In this document: positions 1 through 7,081 of the stretch, piece by piece | Layout: the number at the start of each line of letters is the position of its first letter | How positions within the stretch are numbered: position 1 is the stretch's first letter | NCBI GenBank assembly: GCA_048498415.1 | Contig: JBEHYA010000012.1 | Location: 1-33,507 of the forward strand | DNA length: 33,507 bases | Reading direction: 5' to 3' | From: JBEHYA01 sp048498415 | GTDB taxonomy: Bacteria; Pseudomonadota; Alphaproteobacteria; UBA9219; RGZA01 | The notes under the pieces: generated by a model | What the model saw: only the letters and a program-made list of their open reading frames with translations | Told to the model about the DNA's origin: nothing | The model's database searches: none | Position numbers and translations under genes: made by a program

Positions 1-45
1 GTTATTGGATAGAAAACTGGATTCCCGCTTTCGCGGGAATGCCTG
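1..45. repeat. Partial palindromic repeat, type B core (cut by window edge)
   Basis: This is the right-hand half of a type B intergenic repeat. It reads TTATTGGATAGAAAACTGG and then the arm ATTCCCGCTTTCGCGGGAAT. The core matches, in reverse orientation, the core of the complete copies at 17727-17813 and 25150-25237. The left half lies outside the window. Confidence 0.8.
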
Positions 46-64
46 AGAGAGCTATAGTTTTTAA

Positions 65-952
65 ATGACCTACGACATCCAATCCTTCGAAGCCTCCACC
101 CCCGGCCGCTTTCGCTGGCTGAAGCTCAGCGCACCTAATCCCAAAGGCACGCTTCTGGTGCTGCAGGGCTACGGTGAATATATCGAGAAATATCTGGAAG
201 TGATGGAAGCCTGGCGCGCCGCCGGCTTTGACGTGATCATGCCCGAATGGCGCAGCCAGGGCCGTTCCGACCGGTTTATGTGGCCGCGTATTCTCTCCTA
301 CGTGCCCGACTTCGCCGTGTTGATCGACGATCTCGAAAAATTCTATCAGCAGCAGATGAAAGACGCCGCGCTGCCCATCACGCTGGTGGGCCATTCCATG
401 GGCGGCCATCTGGCGCTGCGCTGGTACACCGAAAAACATCAGGATGATCCCCGCATCACAGGCGTGGCGCTTTTAAGCCCCATGCACGATATCAACCTGC
501 ATGGCGGCTCGCTGGATGCTGCGCGCAAATTAGGCGAAACCCTGCACCGCTGGCATATGGGCTGGGTGCCCACCACCTTGATCCACGGCCACTGGATGCC
601 CAATAACCTGACCTACGATGAAAAGCGCTTTCGCGATAACCGCGACTATATGCGCAAGAACCACGATGTGGTGCCGGGCTGGGTCACCGTGGGCTGGGCG
701 CATGCCGCCATGCAAAGCACGTATACGATGGAGCAAGCGCTCATCGCCCGCCGCCCCGCTGGCCGCTACATGGTGCTGGCGCCGGAAGATGATTTTGTGG
801 TCGCGACCGGCGGCACCAAACGCTTGCTAAAAAGCATTCCGCAGGCCACGGCGCATTACTATCCGCATGCGCGGCATGAATTGTTGCAGGAAGTCGATGC
901 GGTGCGGGGCGACGTGATTAAACGCGTGACGGCTTTTGCATTAGGCCAATAA
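65..952 (+). CDS. Alpha/beta hydrolase, serine aminopeptidase S33 / monoacylglycerol lipase-like
   Basis: Predicted cytoplasmic esterase or lysophospholipase of 295 residues. The nucleophile elbow GHSMGG puts the catalytic serine at about residue 111. The sequence GYGEYIEKY near residues 35-43 occupies the oxyanion-hole position typical of monoglyceride lipase and PldB-like hydrolases. The likely acid is Asp242/243 in APEDDFVV, and the likely histidine is His271 in HARHELL. No signal peptide is visible. The length fits the S33/Hydrolase_4 family. The ATG at 65 follows a palindromic repeat and has only a weak ribosome site. The gene stands alone, with pyrE convergent downstream. The family is well supported, but the substrate cannot be told from sequence. 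Confidence 0.85.
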   Translation: MTYDIQSFEASTPGRFRWLKLSAPNPKGTLLVLQGYGEYIEKYLEVMEAWRAAGFDVIMPEWRSQGRSDRFMWPRILSYVPDFAVLIDDLEKFYQQQMKDAALPITLVGHSMGGHLALRWYTEKHQDDPRITGVALLSPMHDINLHGGSLDAARKLGETLHRWHMGWVPTTLIHGHWMPNNLTYDEKRFRDNRDYMRKNHDVVPGWVTVGWAHAAMQSTYTMEQALIARRPAGRYMVLAPEDDFVVATGGTKRLLKSIPQATAHYYPHARHELLQEVDAVRGDVIKRVTAFALGQ

Positions 953-990
953 GTTATTTGATTTTTAATTGAGAGAATTCTCTAAAATCC

Positions 991-1138
991 CCTCTCCCCT
1001 TGAGGGAGAGGTTGCAAGAACTTAGGTTTGCCGCTTGGCAAGCCTTAGTTCTTGCTGGTGAGGGGTTCTGTCTCCGCCGACTGACTACTTCCCCAGCATT
1101 CCCGACCCCTCACCTAACCTCTCCCTCAAGGGGAGAGG
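991..1138. repeat. Nested inverted repeat, CCTCTCCC family
   Basis: Perfect 23-bp terminal arms lie at 991-1013 and 1116-1138, built from CTCTCCCCTTGAGGGAGAG. Each arm is itself a short hairpin. An inner near-perfect hairpin at about 1013-1056 pairs GCAAGAACTTAGG with CCTTAGTTCTTGC around TTGCC/GGCAA. It separates the convergent hydrolase and pyrE genes and could end transcription from both sides. A degenerate half-arm of the same family recurs near 23006-23025. Confidence 0.8.
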
Positions 1139-1146
1139 AATTAGAT

Positions 1147-1833
1147 TCAGCCTTCGGTTCCCGTTGCGCCGCCGTGTTTACCTGACCAGCTGATGGGATC
1201 GTTGAGGAAAGATTCGACTTCGCTCAGTGTTTTCGCATCAAAGCGGTTCTGTTCTTTAGCAAGTGCCAGCATATCCCACCAGGTGCATAAGGCATGCAAT
1301 TGCAGGCCATGCTCCTTCAGGCTGCTCACGCTTTGCGGGAAGATGCCGTAGTGGAAAATCACGAACGTATGCGCCACGGTCGCGCCGGCCTTGCGCAGCA
1401 CTTCGGCAAACTTTAACTTGCTTTTACCGTCGGAAGCCAAATCTTCCACCAGCAGCACGCGGCTGCCTTCCTTTAAATCGCCTTCAATCTGCGCCATGCG
1501 GCCGAAACCCTTCGGTTGCTTGCGCACATAGACCATCGGCTTATCCATCACATCGGAAAGCCATGCGCCAAACGGAATGCCCGCCGTCTCGCCGCCAGCT
1601 ACCACATCAAACTGCTCGTAGCCCGCGTTGCGATCCAGAATATCGGCCGCCATGCGCATCAGGGCGCGGCGCGCGCGGGGGAACGCGATGATCTTGCGGC
1701 AATCGATATAGACCGGGCTTGCCCAGCCCGAGGTAAACGTGAACGGCTTCTCGGCATTGAAATGCACGGCGCCGATTTCAAAAAGAATGCGCGCGGTTTC
1801 GCGGGCTTCTGCAGTCATGGATGTTTTGTTCAT
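1147..1833 (-). CDS. pyrE: Orotate phosphoribosyltransferase
   Basis: Cytosolic enzyme of de novo pyrimidine synthesis that joins orotate and PRPP to give orotidine 5'-phosphate and pyrophosphate. The PRPP-binding loop VLLVEDLASDGKS (about residues 126-138) has ASD where many homologues have TTG. The flexible catalytic loop KQPKGFG and the N-terminal FTSGWASPVYID match the PyrE family. I use the ATG at 1833 (228 residues); a TTG at 1842 is the upstream alternative. A bidirectional terminator at 1866-1899 separates it from the ATPase pair, so it is probably transcribed alone. pyrC lies 3 kb away on the same strand. Confidence 0.92.
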   Translation of the reverse strand: MNKTSMTAEARETARILFEIGAVHFNAEKPFTFTSGWASPVYIDCRKIIAFPRARRALMRMAADILDRNAGYEQFDVVAGGETAGIPFGAWLSDVMDKPMVYVRKQPKGFGRMAQIEGDLKEGSRVLLVEDLASDGKSKLKFAEVLRKAGATVAHTFVIFHYGIFPQSVSSLKEHGLQLHALCTWWDMLALAKEQNRFDAKTLSEVESFLNDPISWSGKHGGATGTEG

Positions 1834-1865
1834 GGCCAGCAAATTAAGGCATCACACCATAAAAG

Positions 1866-1899
1866 AAAAGGGCCTCGGCATTTCGCCCAAGGCCCTTTT
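1866..1899 (-). terminator. Rho-independent terminator between the PilT-like pair and pyrE
   Basis: The perfect arms AAAAGGGCCT (1866-1875) and AGGCCCTTTT (1890-1899) enclose a 14-nt loop. Read on the minus strand, the stem is followed by TTTTCTTTT, a good terminator tail just downstream of the second ATPase gene. The A/T-flanked stem is symmetric, so it may also work on the plus strand. Confidence 0.75.
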
Positions 1900-1920
1900 A
1901 ATAGGCGATTTGCGGCGTTT

Positions 1921-2904
1921 TTACTTCTTCGGCGGCACAAAGCCCTGCGTGGCGGGGATTGCCCCCAGCTGGTTCATGCGGCTGATCTGGCGTTCGATAT
2001 AGGTGTTGATCATGCCAATCCGGTCTTCGCGGATCAGCGAGCGGATGGGGTCGCCGTTGTTATTTTCTTCCGTAAACAGATAGCGAATAAACGGCCCGGT
2101 TTCCTGCAACTGCTGATTGATCGCCGCCGTAAGGCCTTGCGCCAAAACGTTACGCGCGCCGGGGCCGAGCGACTGGGAAGCCAGCTGCAGCAAGCCCATC
2201 AAACTATCTTCAATGGAGCCTGCGTGAATGGTGGTCAAAACCAGGTGGCCGGTGGTCGCAGCACGGAGCACCTGTTCCGCTGCCGCGGGGGAGCGGATTT
2301 CGCCCACCAGCAGAAAGCGCGGCGTCCAGCGCAAGGTGCGCTTCAAGGGGGTGCCCCAGTCTTCACTGTTGGCAACCTGGATCTGGTACGAATAGCCGTT
2401 CTCGCCCACCGGGCCTTCCAGCAGATATTCCACCGGGTCTTCCACCGTCATGCCGACGCCGCCGTAATTCTGCAGATATTCCTGCAGCAGCGAAAAACAC
2501 GTCGTGGTTTTGCCGTGACCCGTGGGGCCCGAGAACAAAATCAACCCGTCGCGGCGGCCTAAATTCAGCAAATACCGCGCGATATGCGGCGAATAGCCCA
2601 AATCCTGCAATTTGGGCACCACCGCGTTGATCTTACGTAACACGGCCCAGGTTTCATCATTCGCCAGACGCTGATAGGCGAGACGGAAGCGCATGCTGTC
2701 ATAGGTGAACGAGGCATCCGCGTGATCCAGCTCCTGCTTGATCTTGGTCGCGATCGCCTCGGCTTCCGCGTGGTATTCGGGTGGCAGCACCTGCGTCCAC
2801 TGGTTGTGCTTGTCGCGTTGCGGCGTGCGGTAGCGCGGGTTCACCTTGCCGCCGTCGATGCGCACATAAAGATCCATGAAGGGAAAATCGCGAAGCTTGG
2901 CCAT
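1921..2904 (-). CDS. PilT-like secretion/retraction ATPase, second of a tandem pair
   Basis: Hexameric P-loop ATPase of the PilT/GspE/VirB11/DotB superfamily, 327 residues. Visible motifs are Walker A GPTGHGKT (126-133), Asp box VEDPVEY (about 154-160), Walker B LLVGEIR with catalytic Glu202, and His box TGHLVLTTIHAGS (218-230). The C-terminal SLIREDRIGM resembles the LIRE element of PilT. The length equals that of PilT and leaves no room for a GspE-type N1 domain. The usual PilT sequence around Walker B (REDPD) is replaced by RWTPR, so this is a divergent branch. Its ATG overlaps the stop of the preceding paralogue by one base (TAATG), so the two are surely co-transcribed. No pilin, PilC or Dot/Icm gene lies nearby, and the partner machine is unknown. 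Confidence 0.8.
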   Translation of the reverse strand: MAKLRDFPFMDLYVRIDGGKVNPRYRTPQRDKHNQWTQVLPPEYHAEAEAIATKIKQELDHADASFTYDSMRFRLAYQRLANDETWAVLRKINAVVPKLQDLGYSPHIARYLLNLGRRDGLILFSGPTGHGKTTTCFSLLQEYLQNYGGVGMTVEDPVEYLLEGPVGENGYSYQIQVANSEDWGTPLKRTLRWTPRFLLVGEIRSPAAAEQVLRAATTGHLVLTTIHAGSIEDSLMGLLQLASQSLGPGARNVLAQGLTAAINQQLQETGPFIRYLFTEENNNGDPIRSLIREDRIGMINTYIERQISRMNQLGAIPATQGFVPPKK

Positions 2905-3908
2905 TATTTTTTCGCTCCCACTTTTTCTTTCTTTTCCGTGAACGGATTTTCGGCGATATGCGGCGTCATCTTGCCCACCCGCGCCGCCATCTTGTCAATG
3001 TAAGTGGTCAGCATGCCGACCCGGTTTTCGCGGATCAGCGCGCGCATCGGGTCGCCCATGTTGCCGTGTTCCGAGACCGCCATGCGCACATTGGGCCCCT
3101 GTTCCGACATGGTCTGATGCACAACGGCCGTGATACCGGCGGCTAAAATATGGTTGGCGCCGCCGCCCATGGCTTGTTCGGCCATGTGCATCAGGCCCAT
3201 CAACGCTTCTTCAGGCGAACCGGCGTGCACGGTGGTGAACACCAGATGGCCCGTGGTTGCAGCGCGCAAAAGCTGTTCGGCCGCCGCCGGCGTGCGGATT
3301 TCACCCACAAATATATAATGCGGCGCCCAGCGCAGCGAACTTTTGATCTGCACGGCCCATTCATCGTCGGTGTGCACTTCCGTCTGGAAGCAGAAACCTT
3401 TTTCGCCATGCTGGCCGTTCAGCATGTATTCCACCGGGTCTTCAATCGTGACCGCCACGCCGCCATGCGTTTTCAGATAATCGATGAGCAGTGACGAGGC
3501 CGTGGTGGTTTTACCGTTACCCGTCGCGCCCGTGAGCAGCACCAGCCCGTCGCGCGTGCCAAGCTCGCGCAGCGCCTTCACATAGCCCGGCGCAATGCCC
3601 AGCTTATCGAGCGGCGGAATAAACGTCTTGATGATACGCAGGCAAATCCATTCATGCCCGTCTACCAATTCTTTGCGCGCCATGCGCATGCGCATGCCGT
3701 CAATCTCGACCATGTTGTCGAGATTGGCTAAATTAGCCCGCACATATTCCATGATCTTTTCAACATCCGGCCAGAACTGCTGGGGCACATGGCCCACCAC
3801 GCGCACCTTGCCGCGCTTCTGGTGCTGGTAAATCGCATCGCTCGCCTTGCCATCCAGACGCAGATATAAATCGCTGATGCGCAGGTCTTTTAAAATCGAC
3901 AGAGTCAT
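2904..3908 (-). CDS. PilT-like secretion/retraction ATPase, first of a tandem pair
   Basis: 334-residue ATPase paralogous to its downstream neighbour. It has Walker A GATGNGKT (127-134), Asp box TIEDPVEY (about 154-161), Walker B IFVGEIR with Glu203, and His box TGHLVFTTVHAGS (219-231). The C-terminal ALIRENRVGM again recalls PilT. The lysine-rich tail ends in KKEKVGAKK. The N-terminal 110 residues form the small PAS-like domain region expected of PilT/DotB and contain no extra zinc module. A tandem pair recalls pilT-pilU, but DotB and TraJ ATPases share these motifs, so I do not assign a symbol. The leader has an operator-like palindrome (3984-4001) and a short hairpin with GGCCTG/CAGGCC arms (3917-3943). 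Confidence 0.8.
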   Translation of the reverse strand: MTLSILKDLRISDLYLRLDGKASDAIYQHQKRGKVRVVGHVPQQFWPDVEKIMEYVRANLANLDNMVEIDGMRMRMARKELVDGHEWICLRIIKTFIPPLDKLGIAPGYVKALRELGTRDGLVLLTGATGNGKTTTASSLLIDYLKTHGGVAVTIEDPVEYMLNGQHGEKGFCFQTEVHTDDEWAVQIKSSLRWAPHYIFVGEIRTPAAAEQLLRAATTGHLVFTTVHAGSPEEALMGLMHMAEQAMGGGANHILAAGITAVVHQTMSEQGPNVRMAVSEHGNMGDPMRALIRENRVGMLTTYIDKMAARVGKMTPHIAENPFTEKKEKVGAKK

Positions 3909-3983
3909 GGCGGGAGGGCCTGAACGAAAAAATTGAACAGGCCGCCAGTTTACTTTGCCGCGCTTAACATTGCGTTATTTAAC

Positions 3984-4001
3984 GGTAAACATGTGTTTAC
4001 C
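3984..4001 (-). promoter_or_regulatory. Operator-like palindrome upstream of the PilT-like pair
   Basis: GGTAAACA-TG-TGTTTACC is a perfect 8-bp inverted repeat around two bases. It lies 76 bases upstream of the first ATPase start and 15 bases past the pyrC stop. On the minus strand an AT-rich TATATAAAT sits just upstream of it. There is no T-run after it, so a protein-binding site fits better than a terminator. The binding protein is unknown. Confidence 0.45.
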
Positions 4002-4015
4002 ATTTATATACGGGT

Positions 4016-5071
4016 TTAGCCGCGTACAACTGACCAGCGCGGCTTCATCTCCGCTTCGAAAGGAATAATTTTATCGCCCGCGTCCAGTTTTACAGGCGCA
4101 ATCGGGGCCGCAGATTCACTCACCAGCGTAACGGTTTCCGTGTTCGGCGCCAGCCCGTAAAAACGCGCGCCGTTCAGGCTGGCGAAGGCTTCCAGCTTGT
4201 CCAGCGCATTCTCGCGCGCGAAAATTTCGGCATAAAGTTCCAGCGCATTCGGCGCCGTGAAAATGCCGGCGCAGCCACAGCCGCTTTCCTTGGCGCTGGC
4301 CGCGTGCGGCGCGGAATCGGTGCCCAAGAAAAAGCATGGCAACCCGGACGTCGCGGCTTTCACCACCGCCAGCCGGTGTTCCTCGCGCTTCGCAATCGGC
4401 AAACAATAAAAATGCGGGCGAATGCCGCCTTTAAACACGGCGGTGCGGTTGATATGCAGATGATGCGCCGTGATCGTCGCCCCCAGCGAATGCTTCTGGC
4501 TAACGCGCTTCACAAACTCTACTGCATCACTGGTAGTGATATGTTCCAGCACCACACGCAGGCTCGGGAAGTCCTTCAAAATCCCCGGCAGCGTATTTTC
4601 CAGAAACACCTTCTCACGGTCAAAAATATCGATCGAAGGATCCGTCGCTTCGCCATGCACCAAAAGCGGCATGCCGATTTTCTGCATCGCCTCTAATGCT
4701 GGATAAATATTTTTAATCGCCGTCACGCCATGCGCCGAACTGGTAGTGGCATGTGCGGGGTACAGTTTGGCCGCCGTGTAAAAGCCGCCCTTGTGGCCTT
4801 CCTGCAAATCCTTCACATCCGTATGATCGGTTAAATACAGCGTCATCAACGGCGTAAAATTCATGCCGGCGGGCACGGCTTCCCGTATCCGGTCCCGGTA
4901 ATCCCGCGCCATGGCCCAGGTGGTGATGGGCGGCGTCAAATTCGGCATCACAATCGCGCGGGCAAACGTGCGCGCGGTATAGGGCACCACGGCTTTCAGC
5001 ATGGCGCCATCGCGCAAATGCACATGCCAGTCATCCGGGCGGCGCAGGGTAATTTTGTTTAACTCGGCCAT
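4016..5071 (-). CDS. pyrC: Dihydroorotase, class II (E. coli PyrC type)
   Basis: Zinc amidohydrolase that interconverts N-carbamoyl-aspartate and dihydroorotate in pyrimidine synthesis. It has the metal motif HVH (His16, His18) in DDWHVHLRDG. Lys102 in AAKLYP is the expected carbamylated lysine. His139 (LLVHGE) and His177 (VLEHITT) are the other metal ligands, and Asp252 in GTDSAPH is the catalytic acid. The 351-residue length is normal for the compact class II enzyme. The ATG at 5071 starts directly with the conserved N terminus. It lies divergent from hisS across a repeat-bearing intergenic region and is probably monocistronic. Confidence 0.95.
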   Translation of the reverse strand: MAELNKITLRRPDDWHVHLRDGAMLKAVVPYTARTFARAIVMPNLTPPITTWAMARDYRDRIREAVPAGMNFTPLMTLYLTDHTDVKDLQEGHKGGFYTAAKLYPAHATTSSAHGVTAIKNIYPALEAMQKIGMPLLVHGEATDPSIDIFDREKVFLENTLPGILKDFPSLRVVLEHITTSDAVEFVKRVSQKHSLGATITAHHLHINRTAVFKGGIRPHFYCLPIAKREEHRLAVVKAATSGLPCFFLGTDSAPHAASAKESGCGCAGIFTAPNALELYAEIFARENALDKLEAFASLNGARFYGLAPNTETVTLVSESAAPIAPVKLDAGDKIIPFEAEMKPRWSVVRG

Positions 5072-5123
5072 CTGCTTGTTCTTATAAACCTTCTCTTAAA
5101 GTTCACGGACATGTTCTTTTCAC

Positions 5124-5216
5124 GTCATCCCCGCGAAGGCGGGGATCCACGATAGGCCATTAAACAAAGCCTTGGTCTGGTAGCCTGCCGTGGATGCCCG
5201 CCTTCGCGGGCATGAC
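5124..5216. repeat. Palindromic repeat, type A core (93 bp)
   Basis: The arms GTCATCCCCGC..GGGGATCCACG and CGTGGATGCCCGC..GCGGGCATGAC enclose the type A core, which contains ATAGGCCATTAAACAAAGC. Each arm also folds on itself (CCCGC-GAAG-GCGGG). This copy lies in the divergent pyrC-hisS promoter region. Confidence 0.85.
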
Positions 5217-5334
5217 GGCTTGGGTCAAAAGCCTTTCCAAGATTAGGTGAATTCCAATCGCTGGATATTTACACCGGAAACCGCTAAAAGTAAAAAATCA
5301 TTGTTTTCATCTCTATTATATATGTCTCACTCAC

Positions 5335-6717
5335 ATGGCTTCCTCAATCGTCACGCCCAAAACCCCCGCCGGCACCATGGAACTGCTGCCGCCCGAGCAA
5401 GCCGTGTTCCAGCGCATGCTGGATACCATCCGCGATAAATATACGCGCTACGGCTTCGTGCAAATCGAAACCCCGGTGTTCGAAGAAGTGAATGTGCTGC
5501 TCACCAAAAGCGGCGGTGAGACCGAAAAGCAGGTGTACTTCGTCCAATCCACCGGCAGTCTGGAACAGGGCAACAAGCCCGACCTCGCTTTACGTTTCGA
5601 TCTCACCGTGCCCCTCGCCCGCTATGTGGCGCAGCACGAACATGAACTCGCCTTTCCCTTCCGCCGTTTTCAAATCCAGCGCGTCTACCGGGGCGAGCGC
5701 GCGCAGAAAGGCCGTTTCCGCGAATTCTATCAATGCGATATAGATATCATCGGCAAAGACAACTTATCGCCCAGCCACGATGCCGAAATCCCCGCTATCA
5801 TCGCCGATATTTTCCGCGAACTGAAAATCGGGAAATTTACTATCAATGTTTCAAACCGTAAGATTTTGAAGGGCTGCTTAGATAGCAGCGGTATGACCGA
5901 TAAAGACGCGCAAACATTGGTACTTCGAGAAATCGATAAAGCTGCCAAGATTGGTTGGGACGAAGTTATACATAATCTTGAAAAAATGGGCTGCACTGGT
6001 GATGTTTTAAATCTTGTGCTTAATCTCAAACGTTTGTCCGAATATGAATCGGGAGATCAACACATCAATTGCTTTATCGGAAGCAGGAATGCTTCGGAGC
6101 ATATCAAGCCTTTATGTAAGCACTCCGATGAAGCGATGGCTGGGTTAGCAGAAATAGATCTTCTGTTAAACATGGCTGTTGATATGAATGTAAGCGATTG
6201 CATTCTTTTCAATCCCACTATCACTCGCGGGCTCGATTACTATACCGGCACGGTGTACGAAACCTTCCTCAACGACCACCCCGGCTTTGGCAGCATCTGC
6301 TCCGGCGGCCGCTACGATAATTTGGCCAGCCACTACACCAAATCAAAACTGCCGGGCGTTGGTATTTCCATCGGCCTCACTCGCCTGTTCGACCAGATGC
6401 GCCACGCCGGTTTAGTCGCCGGCGCTTCCAGCAGCACGCACATACTGGTCACCCGCATGGATGAAAACCTCGCCAGCACGTACCTGAAAGCCGCCACCGA
6501 CCTCCGTGCCGCTGGCATTTCCACCGCCATGTATCTGGACGCCAACAAACTCGGCAACCAGATCAAATACGCCGACCGCGCCGGCATTCCTTATGTCGTG
6601 GTCATCGGCGGCGACGAACACGCGCGTGGCGTCGCCCAGCTCAAGAACCTGAAAACGGGTGAGCAGAAAGAAGTGCCGTTAAAGGGAATTGGCGCGGCGG
6701 TGAAGGCGATTATTTAA
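5335..6717 (+). CDS. hisS: Histidyl-tRNA synthetase with a compositionally distinct internal segment
   Basis: Class II aminoacyl-tRNA synthetase that charges tRNA-His, 460 residues. The motif 2 region has FRRFQIQRVYRGE and FREFYQCDIDIIG. The histidine-specific signature TRGLDYYTG lies near residue 300, with CSGGRYDNL after it. The C-terminal anticodon-binding domain runs from about residue 370. The ATG at 5335 begins 14 codons before the conserved MELLPPEQ. Bases 5821-6240 (about residues 163-302) average about 41% G+C by hand count, against 57-62% in sampled 60-base blocks on either side. Codon choice there also shifts to A/T endings (ATA, CTT, GTT, AAT). The frame is intact and the motifs on both sides are normal, so the gene should be functional but mosaic. 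A TATTATAT sequence at about 5312 could be its -10 element. Confidence 0.93.
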   Translation: MASSIVTPKTPAGTMELLPPEQAVFQRMLDTIRDKYTRYGFVQIETPVFEEVNVLLTKSGGETEKQVYFVQSTGSLEQGNKPDLALRFDLTVPLARYVAQHEHELAFPFRRFQIQRVYRGERAQKGRFREFYQCDIDIIGKDNLSPSHDAEIPAIIADIFRELKIGKFTINVSNRKILKGCLDSSGMTDKDAQTLVLREIDKAAKIGWDEVIHNLEKMGCTGDVLNLVLNLKRLSEYESGDQHINCFIGSRNASEHIKPLCKHSDEAMAGLAEIDLLLNMAVDMNVSDCILFNPTITRGLDYYTGTVYETFLNDHPGFGSICSGGRYDNLASHYTKSKLPGVGISIGLTRLFDQMRHAGLVAGASSSTHILVTRMDENLASTYLKAATDLRAAGISTAMYLDANKLGNQIKYADRAGIPYVVVIGGDEHARGVAQLKNLKTGEQKEVPLKGIGAAVKAII

Positions 6718-6721
6718 ATAC

Positions 6722-6808
6722 GTATGCCCCGTTGAAAAACGGGGCCCATCGATCAGCAATCAATATGCGGATAAATGGGCCCCGTTTTTCAACGGGGCAT
6801 ACTTTTTA
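6722..6808 (+). terminator. Perfect 28-bp inverted repeat with T-run, likely hisS terminator
   Basis: The arms at 6722-6749 and 6775-6802 are exact reverse complements, beginning GTATGCCCCGTTG and ending CAACGGGGCATAC. The loop is 25 nt. Each arm contains its own hairpin (CCCCGTT-GAAA-AACGGGG). CTTTTTATT follows directly, so it can end hisS transcription. The size and nested symmetry suggest a mobile palindrome serving as a terminator. Confidence 0.75.
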
Positions 6809-6811
6809 TTA

Positions 6812-6838
6812 GTCATCCCGCACTTGATGCGGGATCCC
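6812..6838. repeat. Single repeat arm (CCCGCACTTGATGCGGG)
   Basis: This is an isolated hairpin arm flanked by GTCAT and ATCCC. It matches the left arm of the element at 32579-32663 (CATCCCGCACGTGATGCGGG). No second arm is seen nearby, so this is probably a remnant copy. Confidence 0.55.
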
Positions 6839-7081
6839 ATTTCGTTTTCACCAAAAAGTACAACGCGTTTTTACGCCCGTCGCACCGTAACAAAATGAAA
6901 TTGTTCAAAACAAATTTTGCTGCCAACCCGTGGCTGCGGCGTCAACTTTTCCCGTTTTTATAAAAAAGTTTCAACCTGGGGTTGAATCGAAAATCCGGAT
7001 TCAACCCACGCGTGTGTTCCACGTGGAACATTTTTCTAACGCGCTGATTCCCAAGCAAAAATTTTTAGCTCACTTTTTTAG
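6839..7081. other. AT-richer non-coding region around the parS-like site
   Basis: I see no convincing gene here; a short open frame over 6775-6963 runs through the terminator palindrome and has no family resemblance. The stretch is rich in A/T runs. It holds a 10-bp inverted repeat, GGGTTGAATC (6979-6988) with GATTCAACCC (6998-7007), and eight bases later the parS-like palindrome. No DnaA box matching TTATCCACA was found, so it is not claimed as oriC. Confidence 0.5.
7015..7030. other. parS: parS-like centromere site for ParB
   Basis: TGTTCCACGTGGAACA is a perfect 16-bp palindrome that fits the bacterial chromosomal parS pattern TGTTnCACGTGnAACA. It is intergenic, in an AT-richer stretch. 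Known parS sites load ParB and cluster around the origin, which agrees with the rpmH-rnpA-yidD-yidC block in the same window. parA and parB are not in this window. The assignment rests on exact pattern match and context. Confidence 0.75.

Noticed and set aside
2..439. Open frame on the minus strand overlapping the first hydrolase
   Set aside because: It is antisense to a gene with a clear GHSMGG motif and its C terminus is translated repeat (IPAKAGIQ). No family resemblance.
1516..2562. Long plus-strand open frame antisense to pyrE and the second ATPase
   Set aside because: It crosses two recognised genes and their terminator, and its composition is the His/Arg/Gln-rich pattern of an antisense shadow.
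1921..3908. Calling the ATPase pair a Dot/Icm (DotB) or conjugation locus
   Set aside because: No dotC, dotD, icm or tra gene is present, and the C-terminal LIRE motif is closer to PilT. Only superfamily membership is supported.
6839..7081. Replication origin in the AT-richer region beside the parS-like site
   Set aside because: I found no cluster of DnaA boxes and no dnaA, hemE or gidA neighbour; a parS site alone does not show an origin.
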